Below are positions 1 through 12,500 of a DNA stretch of 64,000 nt, in pieces. The DNA comes from Luscinia megarhynchos (taxonomy: Eukaryota > Chordata > Aves > Passeriformes > Turdidae): the NCBI GenBank assembly GCA_034336665.1, contig JAPFBE010000003.1, forward strand, positions 14,982,360 through 15,046,359, given 5' to 3'. Position numbers and translations under genes: made by a program. Under the pieces are notes generated by a model. That model was not told where the DNA came from and made no database searches. It worked only from the letters and a program-made list of their open reading frames with translations. The number at the start of each line of letters is the position of its first letter. The stretch's first letter is position 1.

Positions 1-444
1 GCCAAGCAGCTCTAGTTTAGTCCATAATGTCTTTCAATTCAATCAAGAATCTATTTATGATTAGTATAACTTTTCAATTACACTCCCCTATATACATTCT
101 TACTGTACACGAGGCACTGGGGAAAACAGCTGAAGAGCAAGGAGAAAAACAGACTGAAAAAATATCCAAATTAATATTAATAAAATATAAAACTATAGCT
201 GTATCTGCATCCTTGAACTGTCTCTCATTTTCTGTTGGAGGTGTACCTGAGCAGTCCCAAGGGTTTAAATAGGTGGAATTGGATCCTCTGCCTTCCCTGA
301 CAGCTGATTCATTTGCAGTCATTGCAACCATTCATGTTTTTTAAAACTGGCAGGTTGTGTTAAAAAAACAGATGGGTACTTTATGCATTCAGTTTTGCTT
401 TCACTACAGTGCACTTCACCATATCATTTTCCAGACTGATTGAT
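1..444. other. Upstream flank, no gene seen
   Basis: AT-rich non-coding DNA. Short open frames occur on both strands, but they have no recognisable motif and no splice-site or domain support. I see no RNA gene and no repeat I can name. Confidence 0.5.
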
Positions 445-812
445 TATGACCAGAGAAAATGAGGAATTGGGAGAAAAGACAATTAAAAAGGGACTTCATC
501 GAGGTCTCTAAGTATTTGGAGGGGGAGTTACAAGAGGGTGGACCCAGGGTCTTCTCAATAATGCCAAGCAATAGGACCAGAGGCAGAAATTGATGCACAA
601 GTTCCACCTAAACATAAGGCAGAACTTCCCTGTGCAGTGCACTGGGACAGATTGCCCAGAGAGGATTGGGTGTGGAGTCTCCCTCACTGGAGACATTCCA
701 GAGCTGTCTGGACACAATCCTGTGCCATGTGCTCTGGGATGGCCCTGCTCAAGCAGGGAGGTTGGACCACGGTGGTCCCTTCCAACCCAACCCATTCTGG
801 GATTCTGCAGGG
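445..812 (+). mobile_element. CR1 non-LTR retrotransposon, 3' end (5'-truncated)
   Basis: This is the 3' end of a CR1 LINE, the dominant bird retrotransposon. It has the conserved order of the CR1 terminal region: a 'gacttcatcgaggtctctaa' segment near 493, 'ttccacctaaacat' near 601, and the C-terminal reverse-transcriptase reading frame around 660-720 ([15 protein letters not shown]). It then has 'ggttggaccacggtggtccc' and 'ttccaacccaacccattctg' at the tail. It is truncated at the 5' end, as most CR1 copies are, and carries indels that break the frame. The left edge is approximate. The short open frames on either strand here come from the repeat and are not genes. Confidence 0.88.
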
Positions 813-3800
813 GGGTTTCAGAAGTGCTGTGGGCTCAGTAACAAAAAGCAACAAGCAGTTTAAAAAGATAGTAGACAGAAATGGCCATGAAATATCAGTT
901 GCATATTTGTAATTTCTCAGAGGAACCCTGATAAGGAAAATTGCAACCCTCCAGTGGCAACACAAACTGTTATTACTACCATAATTTCCCTTTCCTCCTG
1001 CAGGTTGGATGGGTTAGTCACTGGAGGTTAAAATGACTCATTGAATGGCACACACTTGTGATTGCAGGCACGGAGAAACCTCTGAAGAGCCCTGAAGATC
1101 CCTGGCTCTAGCAAGGAAACTGAGGAAGAAACTGATGTGCTAATGCTGCTGTGGCTGCAGCAGCACACAGACCCCTGGAGAAAAGTATAGGGATTCAAAA
1201 ACTGCTCTGCCAAAGTTCCATTCCTTTGTTCCAACAATGACATGCCCCCAAGGGTTGAACCAAAGCACCCAGAAAAGAGGAAACCCAGAGAAGAGCCTCT
1301 CCCACAACAGGTCCTCAGGCACTTAGGCCAGGCTCAGCCACTCAGACACTAACAGTCTCATTTTGGGTGCAGCCAGAGAACCCTCAGAGGATGGCTCAGC
1401 CAGCCAGTGACAAATGAACATTAGAAATAGGCTCAAATAATCCTTCCCGTGTTCTCCCGACCCTCACATTGTAATTGTTCCTCTTTACAGGCACCCTGCA
1501 CTTGTGTGCATGCACAGCCTTCCCACTGCCAGCTTGGACACAGTCCTTGTTTCCCACTGGGAAAAGCAGGTTGGGATGTTCTAGCTAAAGGTCAGGTACA
1601 GCAGGTGACCTGATGGAACTAAATGACTCGGAGATATTTTGGGAGACAATAAGGGACCTCATGCTGAGAGATAATTCAGGTCCAACATCTGTACCCAGGC
1701 AGGCAAATGAAAGAAACTTTCTTTGGCATTCACAAGTGCAGCCCTTGGCAGCTGTTAGAGCTGGCCAATACCCTGTGTGGATGCACTAATGAAATATGCC
1801 CTGTTATTGCTAGTAACCCTGTCAGCAAGTGATTGTTCTTTAAATGCTGCAATAACACTCGTGCACGAGGAGCACAACACTGAGTGGAGGTTTCACTCCT
1901 GTCCAAATTTATCCTTGCTCTCTCTTCCCTGATAAAAGAGGACATACAGCAGGCATTAATTGTGCCTGGTGTGTCCAAGTGCTTTGGACATTAATGCAAT
2001 TACTGTCTTTGGCAGAAGGAGGAATGTGACTTACGTAAGAACCAGAGAACATATACCCTCTTGCAAACTAATAAGTACATTTTGTGCCAAGACAAAGGCT
2101 GCAGGAAGCAGAGGTGGCAGGCATAACTGGGACTTCCAGTGTCCTTGGCCATGCTTCTAACATGCCCTTGACTACTTATTTAGGTGCCTGTGTAAGCTGA
2201 ACACATCCCAAGAACTCTGTAGCTGTGGGGATGAGTGAAGCACATTGCCAGAGGAGCAGAGCACAGCCCTGACAGAGGTGTCCTGTGGCACCTGCAGGAG
2301 CAGCCTGGGCTGACTCCTGGCTCAATTTATGCACCCTGTGGGTGTGTGGACTCTCAGGAGTTTGAGCTCACCTTCAGCAGTGCACAGGGTGGGTGCACCA
2401 CAGGTAAGCTCTTCTTCCATCCCCATAAACAGAGAGAGACTGGGAGGGAAAGGAAGCACTGAAACTCCTCTGCAGGTAGGAAGGGAGGATGCATAGTTCC
2501 ATGGTGCAAGTGGGCTTTTCTGCAGGATTCCCATATTTTCTGGTAAACTCATAAAAGTGACTGTCTTCAGCACTTCACATGGAGAGCATTAATCCCAACA
2601 ATGGAATAAGCAGAGGACACCTTACTTAGCATTTTCCAAAGTAAGGGTGACATGCCAAGAATATCCTCATGAATAATTATTCAAGAAAAAAAAAACAGGA
2701 AGCTTTGCCAAATGCTACACATCAGGAAGCACTTTAATCCACATGACCATAAAACCTTGCATTCATGTCTGCTTTCATGACAACAGGCTTTCCTACGCTT
2801 TAACAGCTAAAATACATTGTTGCATCTAAAAAAGGATTGGTGACAGTTGTTTTGCACTGCATTTCCTACGCTTTGTCTGACATATTTCTCAAAAAGGTGC
2901 TTGATCCAGGCATTTACACAGATATGAGATAATAGTAATTCAATATTGCAAAGTGAAAATTGCTTCCCATTATTACCTCTATCATCTCAAAATTAAATGG
3001 GTTTGAGGAAGATGATTGCAATTCCCTCTGTGTTATAGTTTCTCAAATAAAAAGCTGATGTAAATCTTCATCAACTTTCCTTTTAGCAACAAAAAAACCG
3101 TAAAACTGCCACCCAGAAGTGCTATCCTTTTCCTCACTTGACCAGCTAGCCGTTGAATGAAATTTGCCATGTAATTCACTTGTGGGTCACGTTTATACCA
3201 ACCAAAAGGGTTAACTGAAGTATTTTTGATCTTCAAAGCCACATGTGTGGCACATCAGGGTTTCATGAAGAAGAGAGAACTTGCAAGAAGGACTGCCTGA
3301 CAGAAACCTATCCCCAGGTGACTCTCAGGATTTGCAAGCAGAGAAGTGGAGAGAGAGACAGCAGCTGGGACCAATGCCTTGTATCCACCAGGACACAGGT
3401 CCTGCAGCCACCAGGACATGGTCACAGCAGCAGGGGTGTCACTGGCCATGCTGTGCCTCAGACCTCTGGATGGGATGCACACAGTGCTGTTTGCTTTTTG
3501 TTTGCTTTTTAGTTTTGGGGCAGAGCGTCCTCAGGAAGGGTCCATATGCCAGAGTGGGGACCCTGTGACTTTAGAATACATTTCTGGCAAATGCCATCAC
3601 CACCATTGCCAACGTGGTGACACCTGCAGAAGGCCTGGGAGACCTTCCCTAGTGAAAGGGAGCTTTGGAAGAGACCTGAGAGATGCAATTGTCCCTTGTA
3701 ACTCTTCTGAAATTTTCTTGCCAGGTAATTAAGGTAAAACAGCTTTGAAATTTCCACCCCAGGACATCAGAAGGTTGCACAAGTATGCATACAATATTAC

Positions 3801-6800
3801 AGGAAGCATATATATAAGCAACAGTGATTTTATTCCTTTTTCAGCCTTTGCCATTATAATGAAACCAAAAAATGCCCATCTTACTTAACAGTTTCTTAGG
3901 GTGATTTAGTGTCATTACATAAGGCACTGGAGAAGTAATTAGAGCCCACATGCTGGTATACAATTTATATGCTCTCTTCAAGGCCATAATTTTACCAAAT
4001 TAAGAAAATCCTGGTGTGGGGGGAGGCTTTCCATGACACTGCTGTGACTTTGCAGTGAATGTGATGGTCTCTAGCTGCAGTTCTATGCCTTCACCATAGG
4101 ATGTGATGGGGACAAGGAAGGACTGCCAGCACTGAATGATGGGAAGCTCCATTCCTGCCACTTGCCAATTTTTTCAAGACTGAATGAAGGCCTGCCCACA
4201 AGAACTTGGCTGGAAAGAGAAGAGGCAGCACAGGAGGGCAGCAGGAATCAGCAGTGCAGGAAGTGAAGTGCCCCATCCCCTCAGGGTGCAGGCAGGGACG
4301 CAGGTCTGCTGGGGACATGGAGCTGGGGTGCATTTTATCCAGAGTTAGGGAGGAGCTCACGCCAGCCCTGGGCTGGCAGCTCGATGGGCTGCCCCTGCTC
4401 TCCCTGGGCACTGGCAAAAAGGGCACTCTTCTGCTGCTTTTGTTCTGCTGAGCAGGAAGAGTGCATGTGTGGTCTCCTGGCTTATGAAACGCTTGGCATT
4501 TCATTGCTCCTCAGCCTTAGTGTAGCTGAATTGCAGCAGTTTTTCTGCCGTCTGGGCCAAGCGTGTCTCAACTCGCATAAAAGGAAATGAACACTGAGGT
4601 TTTGAGCTAAAACCATTCCTATACTAGGGCAGAATTAAAGCATTTTGATACATTCAGCTAATTTGTGCTGTAATCTAAACAGTGGGAGAGAACTCCCTCA
4701 TGTTAACCCATGAGCAGCTAATATCCACTACGGCTCCAATTCCTTTTGCATATTGGGACTGAGTCCTCTCTCATTAAAATTTTGCCACTGGCACTGAGAC
4801 GGGAGGAATTTCTGAGGATTTCAGCACACAATCATTCATACTCATGAAATGCCTATGAAGCAGGGACAGCCCTCAGCTAGGCTGAAACACTCATGGACAG
4901 AGAGTCTGGAGGGAACAGGAAGAGCTTGGCTTTGTTAAACCTTTTCAGTTGGACTGCCTGAGCTGTGCTGAACATTAACCAGCTTTATTTAATTTACTTC
5001 TTTATTTTGGGATGGGCTAATGAAGTTCCTCTATGGTAAGAACTATAGCAGTGAGCTATCTCCACTAAGTATATCCATCAAGCATTCAGAGGGGTTTAAA
5101 GGTATGAAACTGTAACATCACTGACAGAACATAACCCCAAGGGCAGGCCACATTTTCATCTTTAAGGTATTGATTGTGGCTGTTACTGTTCTTAGAAAAG
5201 CAGTGAGATGCCAGTAACAAGCCAAACCACGTTACAGTTTTGCTACTAAATTATCAACGTGATTCTAAAAAAAATTTTAATTATTTACAAATAAACCACC
5301 AAAAGTTAAAAAGCAATGAGCTATTTATTTTGCAATACCACCACATACAAATTCACATCTACCCATTTCTGGGAATCACATTTGTACAGCAAGGGAAAGA
5401 TCATGCAATTATACACAGTCTGTTCCTGTGTAAATTTGTACTAGCTGGAAAAGAGTTGCAATCATACCTCACTACATGGGATGGGGAAAAGACTCTCTCT
5501 TCAGCTGCCCCATGAGGGGAGAATAAGCCTGTGCTTTCTGTAAAGCTTCACGTTTCATGTTAGGTCCAGTACTAGCAGGAGTGTAAGTTCTCTGTAAAGC
5601 ATGTCTGCATCTTGTCATGTGGCTTCTGAGGGTTTCAGCTACAAGCCAGAAGCTCACGTCGCTGTTCTGGGAAAGGAGATGTTTAAACTGCAGAGAAAGA
5701 GTCAAGACAGAGCCTGGATCCTGTGGTAACCCCTTGAGACAGTGAGCTCCTGTACACAGAGGAGCCTGTCTCTGCTACAGCTACAGAGCTGGAGTTTCTT
5801 GAGGGATCCAGCAGCTTTGTCCAATGATTATAATCTGTAAAAGATCAGTGAGGTCTTTCAGTTGAGCAAGTGTCACACAAACTGTTAGCAGTGGAGCTTG
5901 TAGTAAGATCCCCACAGAATTGAGGCTATGATTGAAAACCAGAAGTATTGAATGCTTAGAGAAAAGTACTTATTCCCACTACCCAATAGAGATGTCATGG
6001 TGGTGAGTTAGGGCCTGCCTGAAGCTGAAAAGTGTCTTTCAAATACCCATGGAAATTCCTTCCCAGCCCAGATCAGTGCTACTGTTTTGACATGTCTCCA
6101 CTAAACACATCTCTGGGTGGAAGTGCATGCTGGCTAATTTGGCTTTACTGCCTCCAGAAAAAGAGTACAAACCAAACCCACTGGTTTTGCTCTGGACTTA
6201 CCTCTTTCCAGGTGGTTATAGAAGGGGCTATTCTAGGAGAGCCAAAGGTTAATGTCTCTGTCACAAAACTGGAGATGAAGTTCCTGGAGGCAGAGCACAA
6301 CAATTAAGCAGGTTCTAGCCTGGCTTAGGCTGCTTACCAACACATTGTTTCAAGGCCATTTTCATGTTCTTCATCTATGATTGCTAAGTCAGGACTTGGT
6401 CATCTAAAGTGCAACATTTGACTACTCCAGCAGCACCCCAAGAGCTAAATGCCAACCTCTCCTACACTCTTTCAAAACTCCTTCCCCAGTATGAATGAGG
6501 CACTCAGCCTTTACCTGGAAATTGTTGCTTTTAATACTTCAAGGCTGCTTTTGATGTTGATCTTCTTTGAGCTACTGGTTCCTTCTACCAGTTCCCTGAT
6601 TGAGATGGAAAAGTACTTATATGCATCATGCTGCTAGAGACCTGTTCATGTACAGGTGAAGTATTCATGGCTTATCTTGGGTTGAGAGTTATCTCAAGTG
6701 TTCAAAGCACTTCCTTGTTATTACAACATTCCCAAGTCTGATCCTGTGTGCTACTAATTATATTTTAGTTGCACATACTCTTACTAAACTATGTGTCATC

Positions 6801-8789
6801 AAACAACCCCTACCATTAATTTGGCCTTTCGCAGAGATTGCACATGACACACAAATATTACATGTCACAGAGTTTGTTAAAAGGCTTTTAGTCCAAATAA
6901 CTTCCAATCCACCCCACCAAGGCACAGAACACTATGGTGACATGCTGAATGCTTCAGAGAGGAGGAGATGGTGCCCATGAAAGCCACGAGTCTGACATCT
7001 GCCAACACTGCTGTTCTGTTTTGATAACTGCTCTGCAGTTGCTGGACTAGTGCTGCCTGGATGAATTAAAACCAGAAAGGAATTACTCCTTCTCCCACAT
7101 TTTAAAAGCTGGAAGAAAACTCAGCTCATCACAGATTTTCAGCAGAATATAATGCTAGTCATAGATAGAGACCTGAGTAGATGAGCATAATTACTGTGCA
7201 GAGCTGTTTCTCCAAGACTGTCAAGTGCAAAAAGAAGTCACACTGCTTGACTCTGATTCTAAGGCAAACAAAACTGGCAAATAATGCTTCATGATCCTGA
7301 ATCTGCTGATATATTATATTATTTGCTGTGTGATTTCCTATACACTTTTAAGCAAATTGAGAAAAGTGGCACACACACAGACCTAGAACTAAAAAGACTT
7401 CTAAATTCTATATTTAAAATATGAGGATACCAAGAGACAAAGAAGAGTTTAAGTTCAGTGAGATATTTTGTTGTTGGTTTACTTATGAAAGTTGATCTGT
7501 GAAACCTTGGCTTCCTGAAGTGAAACTATTTGGGGCTACTGGAACAGCACAAGGCTAGGACATTCTGGAGTCAGAGCCACAAAAAGGGCTGTGCTGCTTG
7601 ACTGTGCCAGTGCATCTCAGAGCAGCAAGCACTCTGCACCCCATATTAACACCAAGGTGAGCATCTGGTCACTTTGGTCACGCTTGACCAAACTTACACT
7701 GAGTTATAACCATTATGCCTTTAATATCAACAGCAGTGGCAATATGAGTTATCTTTGGGGTGCAACTGGTGCAAGGACCATCAGTCTTGGTGGGTCGGGT
7801 CACAAGTTGCCTCTTAAGATGACATTTTTTCACGTGCCCTCCAATCTCTCTGTTAGTGGTAACTGTGTTTAATATCTGCAGCTGTGGATGGGTGATTCTT
7901 AAATTCTACTGGTGACCATACATTTTGTGACCTCGGTACAAAACGGAACTCTTGCTTTCTTTGGTATTTATTTTTATCATTCTCATTTCCTTTTTCTGGG
8001 TATGTGACTACATACACATCCCTGGGTGTTAGAACTTTCCAAAAGCTGTGGTAGATTCCTCAGGAACTCTGACAAGGGGTGCTGCACATATTTGGTGTGT
8101 ATTCTAGAGGTGAACTCAGAAGTAGTATTTGACTCCTGAGGACCCCAGATCTTAGGCATTGCAAGGTGTGGTTTTCTCACCCACCAAGCTGGCTGGAGAC
8201 ACAGTGGTCAGGCCACTTGCATGACAGAAGCCAGAGCTGCTAGGCAGAACTTCAGTACTTTCAGCAGCATTTCCACTAAAAGATAACTCCCCCAAGAAAA
8301 AGTAAAATAAACCACAGGGTTGGGGATTTACTGTCCGCAACTTCATCTACTAGTAACTCTGCAGTGTTATCACATACCTGTTTCCAGTTTTAAAACTTAT
8401 TAAATAACTTTCACAGTCTGCAAAATTTCCAGGCATTGGGTTGTGACATCCTCATTCTGATCATCTTAAGATGCTTGCTGAGTCGTAGAGATGGCAATCT
8501 GAAGGGAAGCTGTCATTTCTCTGAGCCAGTGCATCCAATGTATGTGTGTGATTGTGACTCTTTGAGGGCTCTCAGAATGAAAAAGAACAAGGATCATGTT
8601 CCAGATACTAAAAAATAAATAAAAAAATCAGGGAACCTCTCTAAAGTACTTCAAGTACATGCTAAGTTGGAATGGACTGTTGAAACCTGGATCAAGAGTA
8701 TCATGGCATTATGATATAAAAAGCAAAATAAACAGAAATAAAATCCAAAAGCCAGGGAAAGGAAGGCAAAAAACTGCTTGTTTTCTTAC

Positions 8790-8792
<3 letters not shown>
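813..8792. other. Upstream flank, no gene seen
   Basis: About 8 kb of AT-rich non-coding DNA. Two patches are more GC-rich, about 3,240-3,660 and 4,200-4,460, and there overlapping frames are open on both strands (the longest, 137 codons, is on the - strand at 4,091-4,504). Neither patch shows a protein family, a consistent frame or exon borders. I see no further CR1 tail, tRNA or promoter-like island. Confidence 0.45.

Positions 8793-8827
<35 letters not shown>
8793..8827 (+). repeat. Poly(A) tract, 35 uninterrupted A
   Basis: Thirty-five consecutive A residues follow an A-rich stretch with several aataaa-like strings (about 8,600-8,760). It may be a simple mononucleotide repeat or the tail of an L1-type or processed insertion. 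I see no recognisable gene copy or clear target-site duplication. Such tracts are prone to length errors in assembly. Confidence 0.9.
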
Positions 8828-8828
<1 letters not shown>

Positions 8829-9121
8829 CCCTTTTATGTATCATCAATTGCAAAAGTTGGGAATTATTTTATTTTAAAAATAACCTGCAAACCTTTTTTA
8901 TTCCACTCTACCTTCCCTTTTAGGACACCTGCTTTTTTTCAACAACAGTGAAACTAGTAAAACCTCCCATACATAGTGACTGGTTTTGATATGTATTATT
9001 TACTCTAAAACTATTCTCCTGTCAGCTCAAGAATTGTGTGTGCAGGTTGCAACCTCCTAATGAGATACCTCTTACTTTACCTCAGCATTAAATAGGAGTT
9101 TGTGTATTACTTCGTTTTGTG

Positions 9122-9165
9122 GTTTTTTTGTTTGGTTTTTTTTTGGGGGGGGGGAGGGGGGGAGC
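9122..9165 (+). repeat. T-rich/G-rich low-complexity tract with G10 and G7 runs
   Basis: A run of T/TTTG passes into ten G (9,145-9,154), one A and seven G (9,156-9,162). The G runs could form a G-quadruplex. No gene is attached to it. Confidence 0.85.
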
Positions 9166-9494
9166 GGGTGTGATTTATTTTTTTATGTTCATGAATTTGT
9201 TTAATCACTTTTTGAATCAATGTAAACTTTTAGTGCTTCATATATCCCCATGTCTGGGTTCTACAGCTGAGCTGCTGCCTAGTGATTTCCTTGGATGCTC
9301 CCTTTTATTTCAGAAGAGCAAAATTATCCTTCCTTATTGATCTTCATACATGATTTTACACGATTTTACAGCTCTCTTTCATATTTCTTCTGAGTCAACA
9401 TTTTTCATAGCTAGACTACTTCCATGTTTGATTTTTTTGTATTGAGCCTTTTTACCCACAGTTTTCCTTGTCATTCAACAGTACTCTTTTATAA

Positions 9495-9504
<10 letters not shown>

Positions 9505-9526
<22 letters not shown>
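9505..9526 (+). repeat. (AC)11 microsatellite
   Basis: Eleven perfect AC dinucleotides preceded by an imperfect ATAC/ATACAT lead-in. Confidence 0.95.
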
Positions 9527-12500
9527 TGATATGAAGGCTAAAAAATGTCCACAGCCTTCAAGGTATGGTAGCCTAATTGTTTTATGCATCGTTCTCTCTC
9601 CTGACTGCCATTCAGGACTGTGCTGATGTTCTTGCATAATTTGCTATTATAACTTCAGGATCTCTGTACTAGCTGATAATAGCTTCTCCAGAGTCTGCAA
9701 TCAAATATATTAAATTAGAATTCCTCTTTGAGCTCTGTTTTTCATTTCCACACGTTCCCTTTCCCCAGCCGGCCGTGTTACTCAGTATCACAAGATGTTA
9801 CAGCCGCTCTTCAAACTTTGCTAGCTTTTGTTTTTAACACAAAGAAGAGCTCAGAACAGTCATTGAACTTTGTCACTTCATATTCCACTCATTTGTGAAT
9901 GTAATGAGGAGCAGGACTCATGAGATATGTCCCTATGGGACCACAGTGTTAAATTCCCTCTGGTGAGAAAAGTAACTTCTTTTAATTGGTGCTTCTCCAT
10001 GTCAGCACTGTCCATCTCATCCCAGTCTTAACTGCTTTACGACCCTTTGGTGAACGATCTTGTCAGGGATCCAAGGAGACAATATCAGCTGTATCTGCCT
10101 TATCAGCAAGGCTGTTCACTCCTTCAGAGAACTCAGATAGATCTATGAGAAATTCATTACCTTTACAGAACCACAAAGAATCATTCTGAATGTAGCATAT
10201 TTGCCTATATATCCAGTGATTCTGCTCTTTTATTAATGTCCAAAACCAGTCTGTAATCTTCTAAAATCTCTGAAACTCTGTTCAACATCAGGCAGCATCA
10301 TTTGTTACATTTCGTTTCCTCTGTTATCCAGGTTACTGGTTGTAGGTGAGAAACAAGTGGTTGTACACTAAACAAGAAGTTAATTTTCTTCCATTTTGAG
10401 TTCTCAGGTGAAAAATATGGTCCTGCTAATAACTCTCTGTTAACTCTCCATGCAGTGGCCATTTAGGCCAATTTTACTTTTCATGGGTTTGCCATTGCCA
10501 AGAAACAATTCTCCAAAAATGCTTCAGGTCAGGACATTTTGAAGTCATTCTTTTATACCTATAAAATTAACTGAAATGAGAGTTGTGAAAAGGCCAGGAG
10601 AGGAGAAAATAAGTCATAACAACCTGTCACTTAAAGACCATGTCAGAATGCTCATTTAAAGGCTGGATGTTTAAAACCTCCTGATTTAACTTACCATGGC
10701 ACTTCTTGAAAAGCTCTAAGGATCAGCAGGAGAGAAAAGCAAGAGCCTGTGCTCACAACTGCCTCTTTTCAGTTGTGTTTGTTTTCCTGTCTAGATTCAC
10801 ATCTGTCCAGATTCAAAAGGAATGAAAAAAATATAGATCATGGCACATAGGCATGCTTTTCTCAATTAGGATGAGCCTTCACAAAATTAAAGTTTCTGTA
10901 ACAAAGGCTTTTAGACACTAGGGCTTTTTATACATTGCTGACGTATAATTTAGCAATGAGTAGCTACTAATGTAGTTAGGCAGTTGTGGACCCAATTATC
11001 CAATTACTGCAACTGGCACACAGACAGGGTAATTGTACAGTGAATGCACTCGTGTACTTGGCATTCATGCTTTTGTGAGCCTAGTGTCACCCTTTCAGTG
11101 CTGTGCCCAAGTAGGGATGTTTCATCTTGCTTATTAACACCTCTGTCCTTGGGGAAGTTTTAGCACTTGGTTTGGGAAGAAAAAAATTTTGGTTTTCACA
11201 GAAGGCAGCTAACATTGGAACTACCACAAGATAGCTGGTAACCAGGACCCTTAATTCTCTCAAATTCAGATGACATTGAAGTTAAATTTGCTAGCTTCTC
11301 TGATCTTCCCCTTCTCAAAGTTCTTTCTTGTGATAACATAATTCCATTCCTTATAAATGTTGAAAAGTCATAGCAGCCTCATCAGCCAGAAATTTGCATA
11401 TGACTGAAACAAATCTACAGTGAAAACTGAATTTTCTGCTTTACCTTAACAGAATATTAGTTTAGTGTATGCCACAAAATACAAACCCAGATCTAGCTCA
11501 AAATTAATTTCAGCATTCTTCATGTTATTCCTCTTGACACTTGGGTTTGGCATGAGAAGGGAGAGGTGCATCCATCAAGTCTGTGCCTGTGCAACAGCAG
11601 TATAAACAATTAGGCAAATTTTTCTTCAAGACACAAGTTCATGTGGAAAGCTAAATAATAAGAGTAAGTTGTTTGGGCAGTTGCAAATAAATCAGATCAG
11701 AATTCCATTCCAAGTGGAAGTGGGGTACATATTCTTCCACAAACCGAAGCAATGCGTTGCCCTTCACACTTATATTTCTGACTGTGAATTGTTGTGTGGG
11801 AAGTCTAATGACTTGAGACAATTACTGAATAAAATGGCACTGCAAGAAATGAGATATTCTTCGTGGGATGCAGCAAAGGTAAAATCACAGCTTGTTCTAA
11901 ACTTCTTGTATAGAACATACCTTTATAAGCATGAAATACATGTGTATTTTTGCCTTGATACAATATCCTTACAATGTTCATCTTTTCCCCATTAGTCTCC
12001 TTGGATTCCCACAGTGCACAGCTCCCTTCCATTGGTCCTTATCCTAAAAAGCAGTTGATCAAAATCCAGACCATGTTTATCTTGCTGGAGGCAATTAGCT
12101 GGCACCAGCTGTCAAAGCCACAGCCGGCTCCTAGCACATGTGTGCAGCCTGTCAGCAGGCACAGTAACAGCATATGCCTTCCAGAAGATAATGACACTGA
12201 TCTTAAACTGAAATCAGGTTTTGTTGGGTAGAATAACACATGGAGAACCAGATTACACCATAATCAAATACTATGATATTTCAATAAATGATTCAACTTC
12301 AGGCCTATTTTCTGTTTTGTAGACTGTTAGCACAGCAGCTGCTTGTAATATAAGCTCAGTTTATCTATGCCTCCCAGTACTTAAGAGGTTTGAAACTCCG
12401 TTTGAATTTACTGCCATCTCTATTTTTAAAAGCCCATTTATCAGATAAGCACAGCTGAAAGACCAAGGAACCTCTAGGCTTTGAATAGACAGATTAAACT

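Noticed and set aside
4091..4504. 137-codon - strand frame overlapping an 81-codon + frame
   Set aside because: Both strands are open in a GC-richer patch. There is no protein family, promoter or splice evidence.
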